This document shows, piece after piece, positions 46,451-55,915 of a stretch of 64,000 nucleotides of DNA; the stretch's first letter is position 1, and every line of letters starts with the position of its first letter. A model generated the notes under the pieces. It made no database searches, was not told the DNA's origin, and was given only the letters and a program-made list of their open reading frames with translations. The translations under genes and the position numbers were made by a program. The DNA comes from Levilinea saccharolytica (GTDB lineage: Bacteria > Chloroflexota > Anaerolineae > Anaerolineales > Anaerolineaceae), in contig NZ_LGCM01000003.1 in assembly GCF_001306035.1 (NCBI RefSeq), forward strand, positions 62,001-126,000, read 5' to 3'.

Positions 46451-46813
46451 ATGGACCGCTCCAAATACAGCCGAACGGTATACACCACCGAAAGCGGGCG
46501 CATGTGCCCCCAATGCGGCCGTGCGCAAACGGACTGCATCTGCGCGCGCAAAAAAGCCGCCCCCGCCGCCGGGGATGGGGTGGTGCGGCTGCGGCTGGAG
46601 CGCAAGGGGCGGGGCGGCAAAACCGTCTCGCTGGTGACGGGCCTGCCGTTGGGAGAGGAGGCCCTGCGTGAGCTGGCGGCTGAAATGAAGCGGCGCTGCG
46701 GCACGGGGGGCGCGGTGAAAGACGGCGTGATTGAAATTCAGGGCGATCACCGTGCCCTGCTGCAAACCTTATTAAAGGAAAAAGGTTACAACGCGAAATT
46801 GGCAGGCGGCTGA
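46451..46813 (+). CDS. SUI1/eIF1-family translation factor (YciH-like)
   Basis: This 120-residue protein has an N-terminal CPQCGRAQTDCIC segment with four cysteines that could bind zinc, then a SUI1 domain (about residues 45-118). The SUI1 domain has LRLERKGRGGKTVSLVTGLP, KRRCGTGGAVKDGVIEIQGD and a C-terminal LLQTLLKEKGYNAKLAGG. The family influences start-codon selection. A TATAAT at about 46424 and AAAGGAAACC precede the ATG. The EttA gene starts 11 bp later. Confidence 0.93.
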   Translation: MDRSKYSRTVYTTESGRMCPQCGRAQTDCICARKKAAPAAGDGVVRLRLERKGRGGKTVSLVTGLPLGEEALRELAAEMKRRCGTGGAVKDGVIEIQGDHRALLQTLLKEKGYNAKLAGG

Positions 46814-46824
46814 GAGGAGCTGGG

Positions 46825-48507
46825 ATGGCAGGCGAAACCACCAAAGTGATCTATTCGATGATCGGCGTCAGCAAGTTTTACGACAAGAAGCCGGTGCTGC
46901 GCGACATTTATTTGGGCTATTATTACGGTGCAAAAATTGGGGTGATCGGCCTGAACGGCTCAGGCAAAAGCTCCCTGCTGCGTATTTTGGCGGGGGTGGA
47001 CAAGGAATTCAACGGCCAGATCGCCGTTTCGCCGGGGTACACCATCGGCTTTTTGGAGCAGGAACCGCTGCTGGACGACCAGCGCACGGTGCGGGAGGTG
47101 GTGGAAGAAGGGGTCAAGCCCATTCGCGACCTGCTGAACGAGTTTGACGCCATCAATGCCCGCTTCGGCGACCCGCTTTCGCCAGAGGAGATGGACGAGC
47201 TGATTCAAAAACAGGGGGATGTGCAGGAAAAGCTGGACACACTCAACGCTTGGGACCTGGATTCCCGCCTGGAAATGGCCATGGATGCGCTGCGCTGCCC
47301 GCCGCCGGACATGCAGGTGGGGGTGCTTTCGGGCGGAGAGCGGCGGCGGGTGGCCTTGTGCCGCTTGCTGCTGCTGCAGCCAGATATTTTGCTGCTGGAC
47401 GAACCCACCAACCATCTGGACGCCGAATCGGTGGCCTGGCTGGAAAGGCATTTACAGCAGTACCCCGGCACGGTGATCGCCGTGACCCACGACCGCTATT
47501 TTTTGGACAACGTGGCTGGTTGGATTTTGGAGCTGGACCGCGGGCACGGCATCCCCTGGGAGGGCAACTATTCCTCCTGGCTGGAGCAAAAACGCACGCG
47601 GCTAGAACAGGAAGAAAAAGGCGAAAGCGAACGCCAGCGCACCTTGCAGCGCGAGCTAGAATGGATCCGCATGGCCCCGCGGGCGCGGCATGCCAAGTCA
47701 AAGGCGCGCATCAGCGCTTATGAAAATCTGCTGTCGCAGGAAACCGAAAAGATGTCCCGCGATCTGGAGATTTACATTCCGCCGGGGCCGCGCCTGGGGA
47801 ATGTGGTGGTGGAGGCCCAGGGGGTGAGTAAGGGGTATCTGAACCGCGTGGTTTTGGAAAACGTGACCTTCAATCTGCCGCCGGGCGGCATCATCGGCGT
47901 GATCGGCCCCAACGGGGCGGGCAAAACCACCCTGCTGCGCATGATCACCGGACAGGAGCAGCCCGACAGCGGCAGTATCCGCATCGGCGAGACGGTTAAG
48001 CTGGCTTACGTGGATCAGAGTCGGGATGTTTTGGATCCCGAAAAAACCGTGTGGCAGATGATCACCGACGAGCAGGAAACCATCCAGATGGGCGGCCGGC
48101 AGGTGAATTCGCGTGCCTATGTGTCGCGCTTCAACTTCACCGGCAGCGACCAGCAAAAGCGGGTGGGCATGCTTTCGGGAGGCGAGCGCAACCGCGTGCA
48201 CCTGGCGCGGGTGCTGCTGGCGGGGGCCAATGTGCTGCTGCTGGACGAGCCCACCAACGACCTGGATGTGAACACCATCCGCGCTTTGGAAGAGGCCCTG
48301 GAGAATTTTGGCGGCTGCGCGGTGGTGGTCAGCCACGACCGCTGGTTCCTGGACCGCGTGGCCACCCATATCCTGGCCTTTGAAGACGACCGCAGCGTGG
48401 TGTTTTACGACGGCAATTTCACCCAGTACGAGGCCGACCGGCGGGCGCGTTTGGGCACGGCCGCGGATCAGCCCCACCGCATGAAGTACCGGCAGCTGAC
48501 CCGCTGA
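46825..48507 (+). CDS. ettA: energy-dependent translational throttle protein EttA (ABC-F ATPase)
   Basis: This 560-residue ABC-F protein gates entry of the ribosome into the elongation cycle according to ATP/ADP level. It has two cassettes: GLNGSGKSS / LSGGERRRVALCRLL / ILLLDEPTNHLD, and GPNGAGKTT / LSGGERNRVHLARVL / VLLLDEPTNDLD. The inter-cassette linker includes EWIRMAPRARHAKSKARISA, the P-site tRNA interaction motif region characteristic of EttA. It is paired with the SUI1 gene upstream. Confidence 0.95.
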   Translation: MAGETTKVIYSMIGVSKFYDKKPVLRDIYLGYYYGAKIGVIGLNGSGKSSLLRILAGVDKEFNGQIAVSPGYTIGFLEQEPLLDDQRTVREVVEEGVKPIRDLLNEFDAINARFGDPLSPEEMDELIQKQGDVQEKLDTLNAWDLDSRLEMAMDALRCPPPDMQVGVLSGGERRRVALCRLLLLQPDILLLDEPTNHLDAESVAWLERHLQQYPGTVIAVTHDRYFLDNVAGWILELDRGHGIPWEGNYSSWLEQKRTRLEQEEKGESERQRTLQRELEWIRMAPRARHAKSKARISAYENLLSQETEKMSRDLEIYIPPGPRLGNVVVEAQGVSKGYLNRVVLENVTFNLPPGGIIGVIGPNGAGKTTLLRMITGQEQPDSGSIRIGETVKLAYVDQSRDVLDPEKTVWQMITDEQETIQMGGRQVNSRAYVSRFNFTGSDQQKRVGMLSGGERNRVHLARVLLAGANVLLLDEPTNDLDVNTIRALEEALENFGGCAVVVSHDRWFLDRVATHILAFEDDRSVVFYDGNFTQYEADRRARLGTAADQPHRMKYRQLTR

Positions 48508-48518
48508 CGGCGGACGGG

Positions 48519-49478
48519 ATGAGACCGGCGAAGAACGGACACGGTGGGTTTTGGATGGCTGTGGCGCTGACGGCGGGTTTACTGGCCGGGTGCAGCCCTG
48601 TGCCCACGCCCAGTCCTACGGCTGCCGCCGCTCCCACTGTCCTGCCCAGCCCTGTGCCCAGTATCCCGCCTTCCCCACAGCCCACGCTGACCCCTTCACT
48701 GACGCCCACGGCCGAGCTGACCTGGCCAACGGTGTTTGAACCCGCGGGCTGCCAGCCGCCGCCGGAGGACTACACCCGCGTGGAGTTGGGGTCGTGGGTG
48801 ATCAACCGCCGCACGCAGGCCATGTTGGAACACGCGGCGCGCCTGTATGGGGGTGAAATTGATCTGGCGGGCGCGGCCGTCACCCAGGGCAGCTACCACG
48901 ATAACGGCGCGGCCAGTTTTGGCACCCATTTGGGCGGCGGGGCGGTGGACCTTTCGGTCATCCGCCTGCCGGAATGGGTGGTGCTGTGGGATGAGATTGG
49001 GCCGGCGCTGCGGGCGCTGCGCGCGGCGGGTTTTGCCGCCTGGCTGCGCGATTACGGCGAGCTTTCACCTGATTCGCCCATCCATATTCATGCCGTGGCG
49101 GTGGGCGACGCCGAGCTTTCCGCGGCGGCCGAAGCCCAACTGACGGGAGAGGCGGGCTACTTTCGCGGCTATGACGGCCTCCCGGCACAGTTTGGCGCGC
49201 CCCGCCCCGACCGGTTCGGCGGGCCGGTGGTGTGCGCCTGGATGCGCGCCAAGGGCTATGAGGATCTGCGCCCGCCGGAGGCGCGGGCTTTGCCCACCGC
49301 TTTGCCAGATTTAACCCCGGGGCAGACGCTGACCTACACGGTGGAACCCGGCGACACCCTACCCGCGGTGGCGGCGCGCTTTGGCACGCAGGCCGAGGCC
49401 GTGGCCCGCCGCAATGGGCTGACGCGCGTGGACACGCTGGCGGTGGGGAAGGTGCTGGAGATTGTGGTGGGCGAATGA
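48519..49478 (+). CDS. lipoprotein with M15-like peptidase core and C-terminal LysM domain
   Basis: This 319-residue protein has a signal and lipobox (ALTAGLLAGCSPVPTPSPT, Cys near residue 26), a Pro/Thr/Ser linker, and a middle domain with GTHLGGGAVDLSVIRLPEWV and DSPIHIHAVAVGD. These fit the H-x6-D and HxH zinc ligands of M15/VanY-like peptidases. The C-terminus YTVEPGDTLPAVAARFGTQA is a LysM peptidoglycan-binding domain. It probably acts on, or binds, cell-wall peptides outside the membrane. Catalytic activity is not certain. Confidence 0.75.
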   Translation: MRPAKNGHGGFWMAVALTAGLLAGCSPVPTPSPTAAAAPTVLPSPVPSIPPSPQPTLTPSLTPTAELTWPTVFEPAGCQPPPEDYTRVELGSWVINRRTQAMLEHAARLYGGEIDLAGAAVTQGSYHDNGAASFGTHLGGGAVDLSVIRLPEWVVLWDEIGPALRALRAAGFAAWLRDYGELSPDSPIHIHAVAVGDAELSAAAEAQLTGEAGYFRGYDGLPAQFGAPRPDRFGGPVVCAWMRAKGYEDLRPPEARALPTALPDLTPGQTLTYTVEPGDTLPAVAARFGTQAEAVARRNGLTRVDTLAVGKVLEIVVGE

Positions 49479-49495
49479 GGTTCCGAAAACCACAA

Positions 49496-49516
49496 CGCCC
49501 GCCGGAGGGGCGGGCG
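49496..49516. terminator. convergent GC hairpin
   Basis: CGCCCGCC / GGCGGGCG pairs over 8 bp around GGAGG, between the LysM protein gene and the convergent CBS genes. No T-tract is seen. Confidence 0.45.
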
Positions 49517-49542
49517 CTGCGCGGTGCGGCACGGGGGAAAGG

Positions 49543-49977
49543 TCAGATCAGATTGACCCAGATGTAATCTTCTAAGCCTTTGATGTCGGATTCTTTTTCG
49601 GCCAGGACGGATTTCACCACGTCGCCGATGGAGATGACGCTGACCAACTGGTGTTCTTCCACCACGGGCAGGTGGCGGATGTGGCGGGCGGTCATGAGCG
49701 CCATACATTCATCCACGGTCTGATCCGGGCTGACGTAATACACTTCATGGGTCATCAGTTCCTGCAGCGGGGTATTGGGAGAAAGGGAAGGGTTGACGGC
49801 GGCGGCGCGGGCGAAGTCTCGTTCGGAGAAGATCCCCACCACTTTCTCGGCTTCCATGATCAAAACCGCGCCGATTTTCTTCTCAGCCATCAGTTTCAGC
49901 GCGCGCAGAGCGGGTTCTTCGGGCGCAAAGGTCCACACCCGGCCCTTGTTGCGGATTAAATGGCGAACAGTTGTCAT
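49543..49977 (-). CDS. CBS-domain pair protein
   Basis: This 144-residue protein consists of two CBS motifs: AEKKIGAVLIMEAEKVVGIF then SERDFARAAA, and MTARHIRHLPVVEEHQLVSV then ISIGDVVKSVL. CBS pairs bind adenosine nucleotides and act as regulatory sensors. It lies 20 bp downstream of a paralogue (49998..50441) on the same strand. The ATG at 49977 is chosen, since GGAAGGCAGG precedes it; the next in-frame start at 50073 lies inside the paralogue. Confidence 0.92.
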   Translation of the reverse strand: MTTVRHLIRNKGRVWTFAPEEPALRALKLMAEKKIGAVLIMEAEKVVGIFSERDFARAAAVNPSLSPNTPLQELMTHEVYYVSPDQTVDECMALMTARHIRHLPVVEEHQLVSVISIGDVVKSVLAEKESDIKGLEDYIWVNLI

Positions 49978-49997
49978 GATTCCCTGCCTTCCGTGGG

Positions 49998-50441
49998 TTA
50001 CTGCGAAAAGCCGCGGCCCAGAATGTAATTTTCCAGGCCTTTGATGGTGGTGACCTTGTCTTCGATCAACCACTTGACCACGTCCCCAATCGAGATCAAA
50101 CCGACCAGCTTGCCGTTCTCCATCACCGGCAGGTGGCGGATGTGTTTGGCGGTCATCAGGGACATGCAGTCTTCCAATTTTTGGTCGGGGGTGACAAAGT
50201 AGATGGGGTGGGTCATGACTTCGTGAACCGGGGTGTCTTGCGCGAGCGCGCCAGCATCGGCGACCAAACGGACATAATCCCGTTCTGAAAAGATGCCGAG
50301 AATCTTGCTCTCTTCCACCACCAGCACCGCGCCGATTTTCTTTTCGGCCAGCAGGTGGAGTGCATCTTTGACGGCGGCATGTGGGGAAACAGACCAGACC
50401 ACATGCCCTTTTTCCATCAGGATGTGCTTTACAGTCGTCAT
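49998..50441 (-). CDS. CBS-domain pair protein, paralogue
   Basis: This 147-residue protein is built like its downstream paralogue: MTTVKHILMEKGHVVWSVSP, AEKKIGAVLVVEESKILGIF, MTAKHIRHLPVMENGKLVGL and ISIGDVVKWLIEDK. The pair has arisen by tandem duplication and diverged. The ATG at 50441 has GGGAGAGGG upstream. No kinase, channel or transporter partner is adjacent. Confidence 0.92.
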   Translation of the reverse strand: MTTVKHILMEKGHVVWSVSPHAAVKDALHLLAEKKIGAVLVVEESKILGIFSERDYVRLVADAGALAQDTPVHEVMTHPIYFVTPDQKLEDCMSLMTAKHIRHLPVMENGKLVGLISIGDVVKWLIEDKVTTIKGLENYILGRGFSQ

Positions 50442-50603
50442 TCGATTCCCTCTCCCAGTAGACGGTTGGAACGGTACTGATTCTATTATCTGTATTTGGA
50501 TTGATTTTGTCAAGTAAGGGTTTGATGAGAGAAACCGCTCGCAGGGGCCGAGGCAGATATGTTACAATCTTGTCTGTAAAGCGCGTGAGCCGCGGAGGTT
50601 AGC

Positions 50604-50864
50604 ATGCAGGATGGACACCCCTGGCAGGCACAGCAGACCGAAGCCCCCCGGCTCGAAGCGGACGCGGGAGGTGTGGATGGGGTGGGGCTGGATGACACCC
50701 TGACCGAAGATCGGGGCAGTACGCGCTGGATAGCGCTTTTTTTGTTGGTCATTTTTGCGCTGACCCTGCTGCTGGGGGTCTGGGAACTGTTTCAACCCCT
50801 GGGCGGCATCCCCACCGAGCTGACCCCCACACCGGATGGGAGCGGCTGGTGGGTTCATTTCTAA
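50604..50864 (+). CDS. small single-span membrane protein, unknown function
   Basis: This 86-residue protein has an acidic N-terminus and one membrane segment (WIALFLLVIFALTLLLGVWE, about residues 48-67) followed by a short outside tail. GCGGAGG precedes the ATG, and TACAAT at about 50562 may be the -10. It is 23 bp upstream of pepF and may be cotranscribed. No family recognised. Confidence 0.7.
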   Translation: MQDGHPWQAQQTEAPRLEADAGGVDGVGLDDTLTEDRGSTRWIALFLLVIFALTLLLGVWELFQPLGGIPTELTPTPDGSGWWVHF

Positions 50865-50887
50865 CTGGAAACCATTGAGGTGAAACG

Positions 50888-52696
50888 ATGACAAAACCAC
50901 AATCAGCCCCACGCTGGGATGTTTCCAACGTTTTCCCGGGCCTGGAGTCGCCCGAGCTGGAGGCGGCCTTCACCCAGCTTCGCGCGCAGATCGCCGTGCT
51001 GCAGGCGCGCATGGATGCAGAACTGCCGCAGGTGGATGAGAACACACCCGCGCCGCGCCTGGCAGCCCTGCTGAGCGAGTTGGTGGACGGCCTGAACCAG
51101 ATCTTTGACCTGGGCGGGACATTGGAATCTTATCTGGTGGCTTTTGTATCCACCGATTCGTATAACACCCTGGCGCAGCGGCGGTATTCCGAATACGAGC
51201 AAACCTGGGTTCCGGCGCAGATGCTGGAAATGCGTCTGCGTGCCCTGGCGGGCAAGGTGGCGGCGCGCCTGGACGAGGTGAACGCCCAGCCCGGCAGCGC
51301 GGCGGCCCACGCATTTTATTTGCGCGATGCCGCAGCGCAAAGCCGCTATCAGATGAGCGAGGCGGAAGAGACCCTGGCGGCGGAGCTGGCGCTGAGCGGC
51401 GGCAACGCATGGGGTCGGCTTCAGGGGGTGGTCACCTCGCAGATGAGCGTGCCCTTTGAGCTGGACGGGCAGATGCAGAAGCTGCCCATGCCGGCGTTGA
51501 TCAACCTGCGCTCGCATCCGGATGGGGATGTGCGCCGGCGCGCCTACGAGGCGGAGATGGCGGCTTGGGAGAGCGCGCGCGAACCCCTGGCGGCGGCCTT
51601 GAACGGCGTGAAGGGTACGGTGGAAACCCTCAACCGGCGGCGCGGACGCCGGGACGCCGTTCACAGCGCGCTGGACGAGGCGCGCATTGACCAGCCCACC
51701 CTGGACGCCATGCTGGGGGCCATGCGCGATTCCTTCCCCATGTTCCGCCAGTATTTTCAGGCCAAGGCGCGCAAGCTGGGCAAGGAAAAACTGCCCTGGT
51801 GGGATCTGTTCGCGCCGATGGGCCAGAACAGCCAGAGCTTTACTTATGATGCGGCGCGCAGCTACATTTTGGAGCAGTTCGGCGGGTTCTCACCGCATCT
51901 GGAGTCTTTTGCGCAGCGCGCTTTTGAGAAGAATTGGATTGACGCCGAGCAGCGCAGCGGGAAACAAGGCGGCGCGTTCTGCATGAGCTTGCCGCTGCAA
52001 AAAGAGTCGCGCATTTTGTGCAATTTTGACGGCTCGTTTGATCAGGTATCCACCATTGCGCATGAGCTGGGCCACGGCTTTCATGACGACTGCCTTTTCC
52101 GGGCGGGCAAAACCAATTTGCAGCGGCGCACGCCCATGACCCTGGCGGAGACGGCTTCGATCCTATGTGAGACGATCATCATGGAAGCGGCCTACGCCGA
52201 GGCCCGCGATGACGGGCAGAAACTGGCCATTTTGGACAGCGCGCTGATCAATGACTCGCAGTTGATCGTGGACATCAGTTCGCGCTACCTGTTTGAACAG
52301 GCGCTGTTTGAGCGGCGGGCGCAATCGGAGCTTTCGGCGGATGAAATTTGTGAGCTGATGCGCCAGGCGCAGCTGCAAACCTATGGGGATGGGCTGGATG
52401 AGCGCTATTTGCATCCCTATATGTGGACCTGGAAGCCGCATTATTACAGCGTGGGCCTGTCCTTCTACAACTTCCCCTATGCCTTCGGTCTGCTGTTTGG
52501 GCTGGGGCTGTACGCGGAATACCGCGCGCGCGGGGCGGAATTTGTGCCGGATTATATGCACCTGCTGGCTTCAACCGGCGAAGGCACCGCCGCCGAGTTG
52601 GGGGCGCGCTTTGGGCTGGATTTGACCCAGCCCGATTTCTGGCGCAAGAGTTTGCGGGTGGTGGAAGAGCGCATCCGCCAGTATCAGGCTTTGTAA
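50888..52696 (+). CDS. pepF: oligoendopeptidase F (M3 metallopeptidase)
   Basis: This 602-residue zinc peptidase hydrolyses oligopeptides in the cytoplasm. The catalytic HEXXH-type motif is AHELGHGFHDD (about residue 390). A third zinc ligand region follows in MTLAETASILCETIIMEAAY. Upstream it has the PepF-type segment NGVKGTVETLNRRRGRRDAV, and downstream FYNFPYAFGLLFGLGLYAEY. Length is normal. TTGAGGTGAAACG precedes the ATG. Confidence 0.95.
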   Translation: MTKPQSAPRWDVSNVFPGLESPELEAAFTQLRAQIAVLQARMDAELPQVDENTPAPRLAALLSELVDGLNQIFDLGGTLESYLVAFVSTDSYNTLAQRRYSEYEQTWVPAQMLEMRLRALAGKVAARLDEVNAQPGSAAAHAFYLRDAAAQSRYQMSEAEETLAAELALSGGNAWGRLQGVVTSQMSVPFELDGQMQKLPMPALINLRSHPDGDVRRRAYEAEMAAWESAREPLAAALNGVKGTVETLNRRRGRRDAVHSALDEARIDQPTLDAMLGAMRDSFPMFRQYFQAKARKLGKEKLPWWDLFAPMGQNSQSFTYDAARSYILEQFGGFSPHLESFAQRAFEKNWIDAEQRSGKQGGAFCMSLPLQKESRILCNFDGSFDQVSTIAHELGHGFHDDCLFRAGKTNLQRRTPMTLAETASILCETIIMEAAYAEARDDGQKLAILDSALINDSQLIVDISSRYLFEQALFERRAQSELSADEICELMRQAQLQTYGDGLDERYLHPYMWTWKPHYYSVGLSFYNFPYAFGLLFGLGLYAEYRARGAEFVPDYMHLLASTGEGTAAELGARFGLDLTQPDFWRKSLRVVEERIRQYQAL

Positions 52697-52723
52697 GCGT
52701 CCGCGCGATTTTTGTGCAAACAA

Positions 52724-52753
52724 AAAGGCTCCGGCGAACTTGTCGGAGCCTTT
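52724..52753. terminator. bidirectional terminator between convergent genes
   Basis: AAAGGCTCCG / CGGAGCCTTT pairs over 10 bp, flanked by A-rich and T-rich runs. It serves pepF and the minus-strand gene at 52772. Confidence 0.8.
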
Positions 52754-52771
52754 GCTTGTGTACGGGGGAGT

Positions 52772-53245
52772 TTATTTCGACCACTGCGTATAGGTGACTT
52801 CGCAGATGCCGGCGTGGATACGCAGGTAATTCATTCCGGGGTGGGTCTCCAGGATGTAGGTGTAGGTTTCCATGCCTTCTGCGGTTTCCAGCTTGATCTG
52901 CTCCTGGGGCAGCACCTGGAAACGTCCGCCCGCCCAAAGGCTGCCGGGGCTGCCGGTGTAGGAGCGGTTGGCCTGAAAACTGAGCTGCGCCGGGTAGGCT
53001 TCCAGGTCGCACAGGGCGTAAGGTGCGGGGTTGCGCGCCCAACCGCCCAGCAGGGCCGCGGGCACGGGCAGGCTGGTGTTGCTGCGCACGGTGCTGACGG
53101 TGAAGACGAGGATGATGGAAGCAAAGCACAATAAAGCCGGGAAGAGCAGGAAGAAGGCCAAAATCAAATCGCGGCTGATTTCCCAGCGGCCGATGCGGAT
53201 GATTTTGGGGGCAGGCGGGACAGGGGTGGAAAGGGGGGTATCCAT
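52772..53245 (-). CDS. single-span membrane protein, unknown function
   Basis: This 157-residue protein has a Pro-rich cytoplasmic N-terminus, one membrane segment (LILAFFLLFPALLCFASIIL, about residues 27-46) and an exported domain with ALCDLEAYPAQLSFQANRSY and ETYTYILETHPGMNYLRIHA. No family is recognised. The 277 bp upstream, before the next gene on the plus strand, hold only possible promoter elements. Confidence 0.72.
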   Translation of the reverse strand: MDTPLSTPVPPAPKIIRIGRWEISRDLILAFFLLFPALLCFASIILVFTVSTVRSNTSLPVPAALLGGWARNPAPYALCDLEAYPAQLSFQANRSYTGSPGSLWAGGRFQVLPQEQIKLETAEGMETYTYILETHPGMNYLRIHAGICEVTYTQWSK

Positions 53246-53522
53246 TGAGAGAAAAATTCCTGGTGGGTCGGAAAGAGTTCGGTCAGCTCATGCACATTTG
53301 GATGAGGGAAACGCCCGTGCGGCGACTGAATGCATGCAAATGATAACAGATGCGCGGCAGGTCTGTCAAACGGGTTTCAGCAGGGCAGAAAGCCTGATTC
53401 TTAACGAAATTGGAAGTTGCCTGCAGCTTGTTTTCAGTGTAAACTTTTGATAAGTCCGAAGAAAAGTTTCGGAATATCAGTCTAATGATGCCACCATGTG
53501 GCGCAAGGTGGGAGGGAACCGG

Positions 53523-54950
53523 ATGAAACGCTGGCTTACACTTGTACTTTCAGTTAGTTTGTTAGCTGTTTCAGGGGGTCTGGCGGATGTTTCGGCGCAG
53601 GTGGACAGCGGCCCCACCTGGGGCGGGCGCATTGCCTATTTCAACACCACGGCCGAAGATGCCCCCCTGAACGTGGTGTACTACGATGCGGACGGCAACC
53701 CGTATGCTCAGGATGGGGACAGCCTGCCCCTGGTTCCGCCTTACGGCTCGGGGACCTTCCTGGTGAATTCGACCCTGCCGGAATCCGGCGGGGCCGCTGT
53801 GCTGGAAGCGCCCTCCGGTGTGTTGGCGGTGTATGAGCAGGTGGCCACGGGCGACGATGTCAAATACGGCCAGCCGCTGTACAGCGGCATGGAGGCCCAG
53901 GAAGCGGGCGGCCTGCTGTTTGTGCCTTATTTTGTATACCAATACTCCGAGCTGTATTACAAGACCCCCATCACCCTCAGTGCAACGTTGGGCGTGCAGA
54001 ACGTGACCGATGCGCCGGTGGATGTGCGCGTGCTGGAAAACGGGGTGGAACTGGCGGCGGCCACCATCCCACCGCAGTCCAGCCGGCATTTTGACGGCGA
54101 GGACCTGGGCCTGGCTGCCGGAACCCGCACCGCTTTGGTGGTGGAAGGGCCAGACAGCAGCATTTTGGGGGCGGTGGTGGTGGAGCAAGAATCCGACGGG
54201 CGGCGCGCCTTTGCCTATGAGGCTCAGGGGCCGGCCCGTGCTTCGCAATCGCTGACGATGTCGCGCCTGACGTGCAGCACGCTGACGCGCCGCCTGCGCA
54301 GCCGCTATTATGTGCAGGCCAGTGAGGATACCACGGTTGATGTGCTCTTTTATACCAACGGCGGAGCCAAGATCAACCCTTCTAAGCCGTTGAACTTTAC
54401 CGGCCTGGCGGTGAGCGCGGGGCAAAGCCTGGAAATTGACCCTTGCCTGGATTCGCGCCTGGTGGGCAAGACCGGCTCTGTGGTGGTCACCAGCAGCGGC
54501 GCGGCCCTGACGGGGGTGGGCATGGTGCGTGACCGTTATGGGGTGGGCACCACCTTCGCGGCTCAGGTGACGCCCGCGCCGGCACCCAGCTACCGCTACG
54601 CTTTGCCGTATGTGGTCTGGGGTAAAACCTCCACTTTGCCGCGCACCTATATCAGCATGCTCAACCTGGGGAACGCCAAGGCCAATATTGAGGTGCGCTA
54701 TTACCGCGCTGACGGCAGCCTGGGGAACAAAAAGAACCCCACCCTGCGCTACAAGGGTGTTCCGCTGCATGCGGTGCGCAACACCACACCCTATTCAGCT
54801 TATGTTCTGCGCAGCGGAGCCTTTGCGGGCGCGGTGGAAGTGATCAGCGACCAACCGCTGTTGGTGACGGCGCGCGTGCAGCGCGCGGTGACCAAAGTGC
54901 CCGGCACCACCCGTGTGGCGGAGGACTACGACGCGTTTTATCTGCCCTAA
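53523..54950 (+). CDS. large secreted beta-rich protein, unknown function
   Basis: This 475-residue protein has a signal peptide (LVLSVSLLAVSGGLADVSAQ) and no further membrane segment. The body contains Gly/Ala-rich strands with recurrent pieces such as YYDADGNPYAQDGDSLPLVP and VRYYRADGSLGNKKNPTLRY near the other end, and VVVEQESDGRRAF. The two YY/RYY-x-ADG units suggest related domains. It may be an S-layer-associated or surface protein, but that is inference. The ATG at 53523 has GGGAGGGAACC upstream. Confidence 0.75.
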   Translation: MKRWLTLVLSVSLLAVSGGLADVSAQVDSGPTWGGRIAYFNTTAEDAPLNVVYYDADGNPYAQDGDSLPLVPPYGSGTFLVNSTLPESGGAAVLEAPSGVLAVYEQVATGDDVKYGQPLYSGMEAQEAGGLLFVPYFVYQYSELYYKTPITLSATLGVQNVTDAPVDVRVLENGVELAAATIPPQSSRHFDGEDLGLAAGTRTALVVEGPDSSILGAVVVEQESDGRRAFAYEAQGPARASQSLTMSRLTCSTLTRRLRSRYYVQASEDTTVDVLFYTNGGAKINPSKPLNFTGLAVSAGQSLEIDPCLDSRLVGKTGSVVVTSSGAALTGVGMVRDRYGVGTTFAAQVTPAPAPSYRYALPYVVWGKTSTLPRTYISMLNLGNAKANIEVRYYRADGSLGNKKNPTLRYKGVPLHAVRNTTPYSAYVLRSGAFAGAVEVISDQPLLVTARVQRAVTKVPGTTRVAEDYDAFYLP

Positions 54951-54975
54951 AGGCACTCCATCGGCTTAAGTTTGC

Positions 54976-55008
54976 GCGGAGGTCAGCGGTTTTGACCTCC
55001 GCTTTTTT
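54976..55008 (+). terminator. intrinsic terminator
   Basis: GCGGAGGTCA / TGACCTCCGC pairs over 10 bp around GCGGTTT and is followed by TTTTTTTA. Confidence 0.9.
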
Positions 55009-55129
55009 TATGGGTATCTTGGAGGATTTTCATCGGTAAAAAGGTGAGAAATGACGTGTTGAATTTAACGGATTTTAATGTTAAGCTATTTGGCAGGTGG
55101 TTTTACCAGTTATTTTGTGGAGCTTTCTT

Positions 55130-55873
55130 TTGGATCCTTTGCAGATTTCGCCTTTAGCGGTTCAGAGCCTGAAAGAAGCCTGTGCGCGCAAGCTGGAGGG
55201 GTTCATCCTTTCGGGTGAGTTAAAAATTGGAGAAAGGCTACCGGCAGAACGGGCGCTGGCGCAGCGCCTGGGCTTAAGCCGCCCTGTGCTGCACGAGGCC
55301 TTGGTGGATCTGGCAGGTAAGGGCCTGGTGGTGATTGAACCGCGCCGGGGCGCGCGCATTGCTGATTTTCGCACCAGCGGTTCGCTGGCGCTGCTGCCTT
55401 CGCTGCTGGCCTATCAAGAAGGCGCGTTGGATCCGGTGTTCCTGAACAGCCTGATGGAAATGCGCCTGGTCTTGGAGATGGAGACGGCGCGGTTGGCCGC
55501 GGAGCGGCGCACCCTGGAACAGATGGAACGCTTGCAGGCGCATTTGCGGCGCGAAGCGGCGGCGGATTGGGGTGATGCGCAGACCCTGACCGCATTGGAT
55601 TTTGAATTTCATTTGCTGGTGGCAATTGCCTCCAACAATGTGCTCTATCCGATGATTTTGAATTCGTTTGAAAAGGTGTACACCAATTTGACCGGCCGCT
55701 TTTTTACGGGCGTGCGCGGCGGGGCGGCGGTGGGCGAGGTGTGGGCCTTTCACGCCCAATTGGGGCAGGCGGTGCAGGAGCAAAATTCGCCGCGGGCGGC
55801 CGAGATTATGGCGGCTATGCTGCGCCATGGTGAAGCTTATCTGCGCACGGCGGGTGCGGCGGCGCAGGATTGA
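55130..55873 (+). CDS. FadR-type GntR transcriptional regulator (FCD domain)
   Basis: This 247-residue protein has a winged HTH (ERLPAERALAQRLGLSRPVL then HEALVDLAGKGLVVIEPRRG) and an all-helical FCD ligand domain (FEFHLLVAIASNNVLYPMIL; a final VQEQNSPRAAEIMAAMLRHG). The FCD domain often binds a metal-coordinated carboxylate. I chose TTG at 55130 with GTGGAGC 7 bases upstream; a GTG at 55097 is possible. It lies upstream of the RocB and ornithine genes and could control them. Confidence 0.88.
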   Translation: MDPLQISPLAVQSLKEACARKLEGFILSGELKIGERLPAERALAQRLGLSRPVLHEALVDLAGKGLVVIEPRRGARIADFRTSGSLALLPSLLAYQEGALDPVFLNSLMEMRLVLEMETARLAAERRTLEQMERLQAHLRREAAADWGDAQTLTALDFEFHLLVAIASNNVLYPMILNSFEKVYTNLTGRFFTGVRGGAAVGEVWAFHAQLGQAVQEQNSPRAAEIMAAMLRHGEAYLRTAGAAAQD

Positions 55874-55915
55874 GGAAGACGCAGAAGACGGGTTAATCAA
55901 AACATTGGAGGCCTC

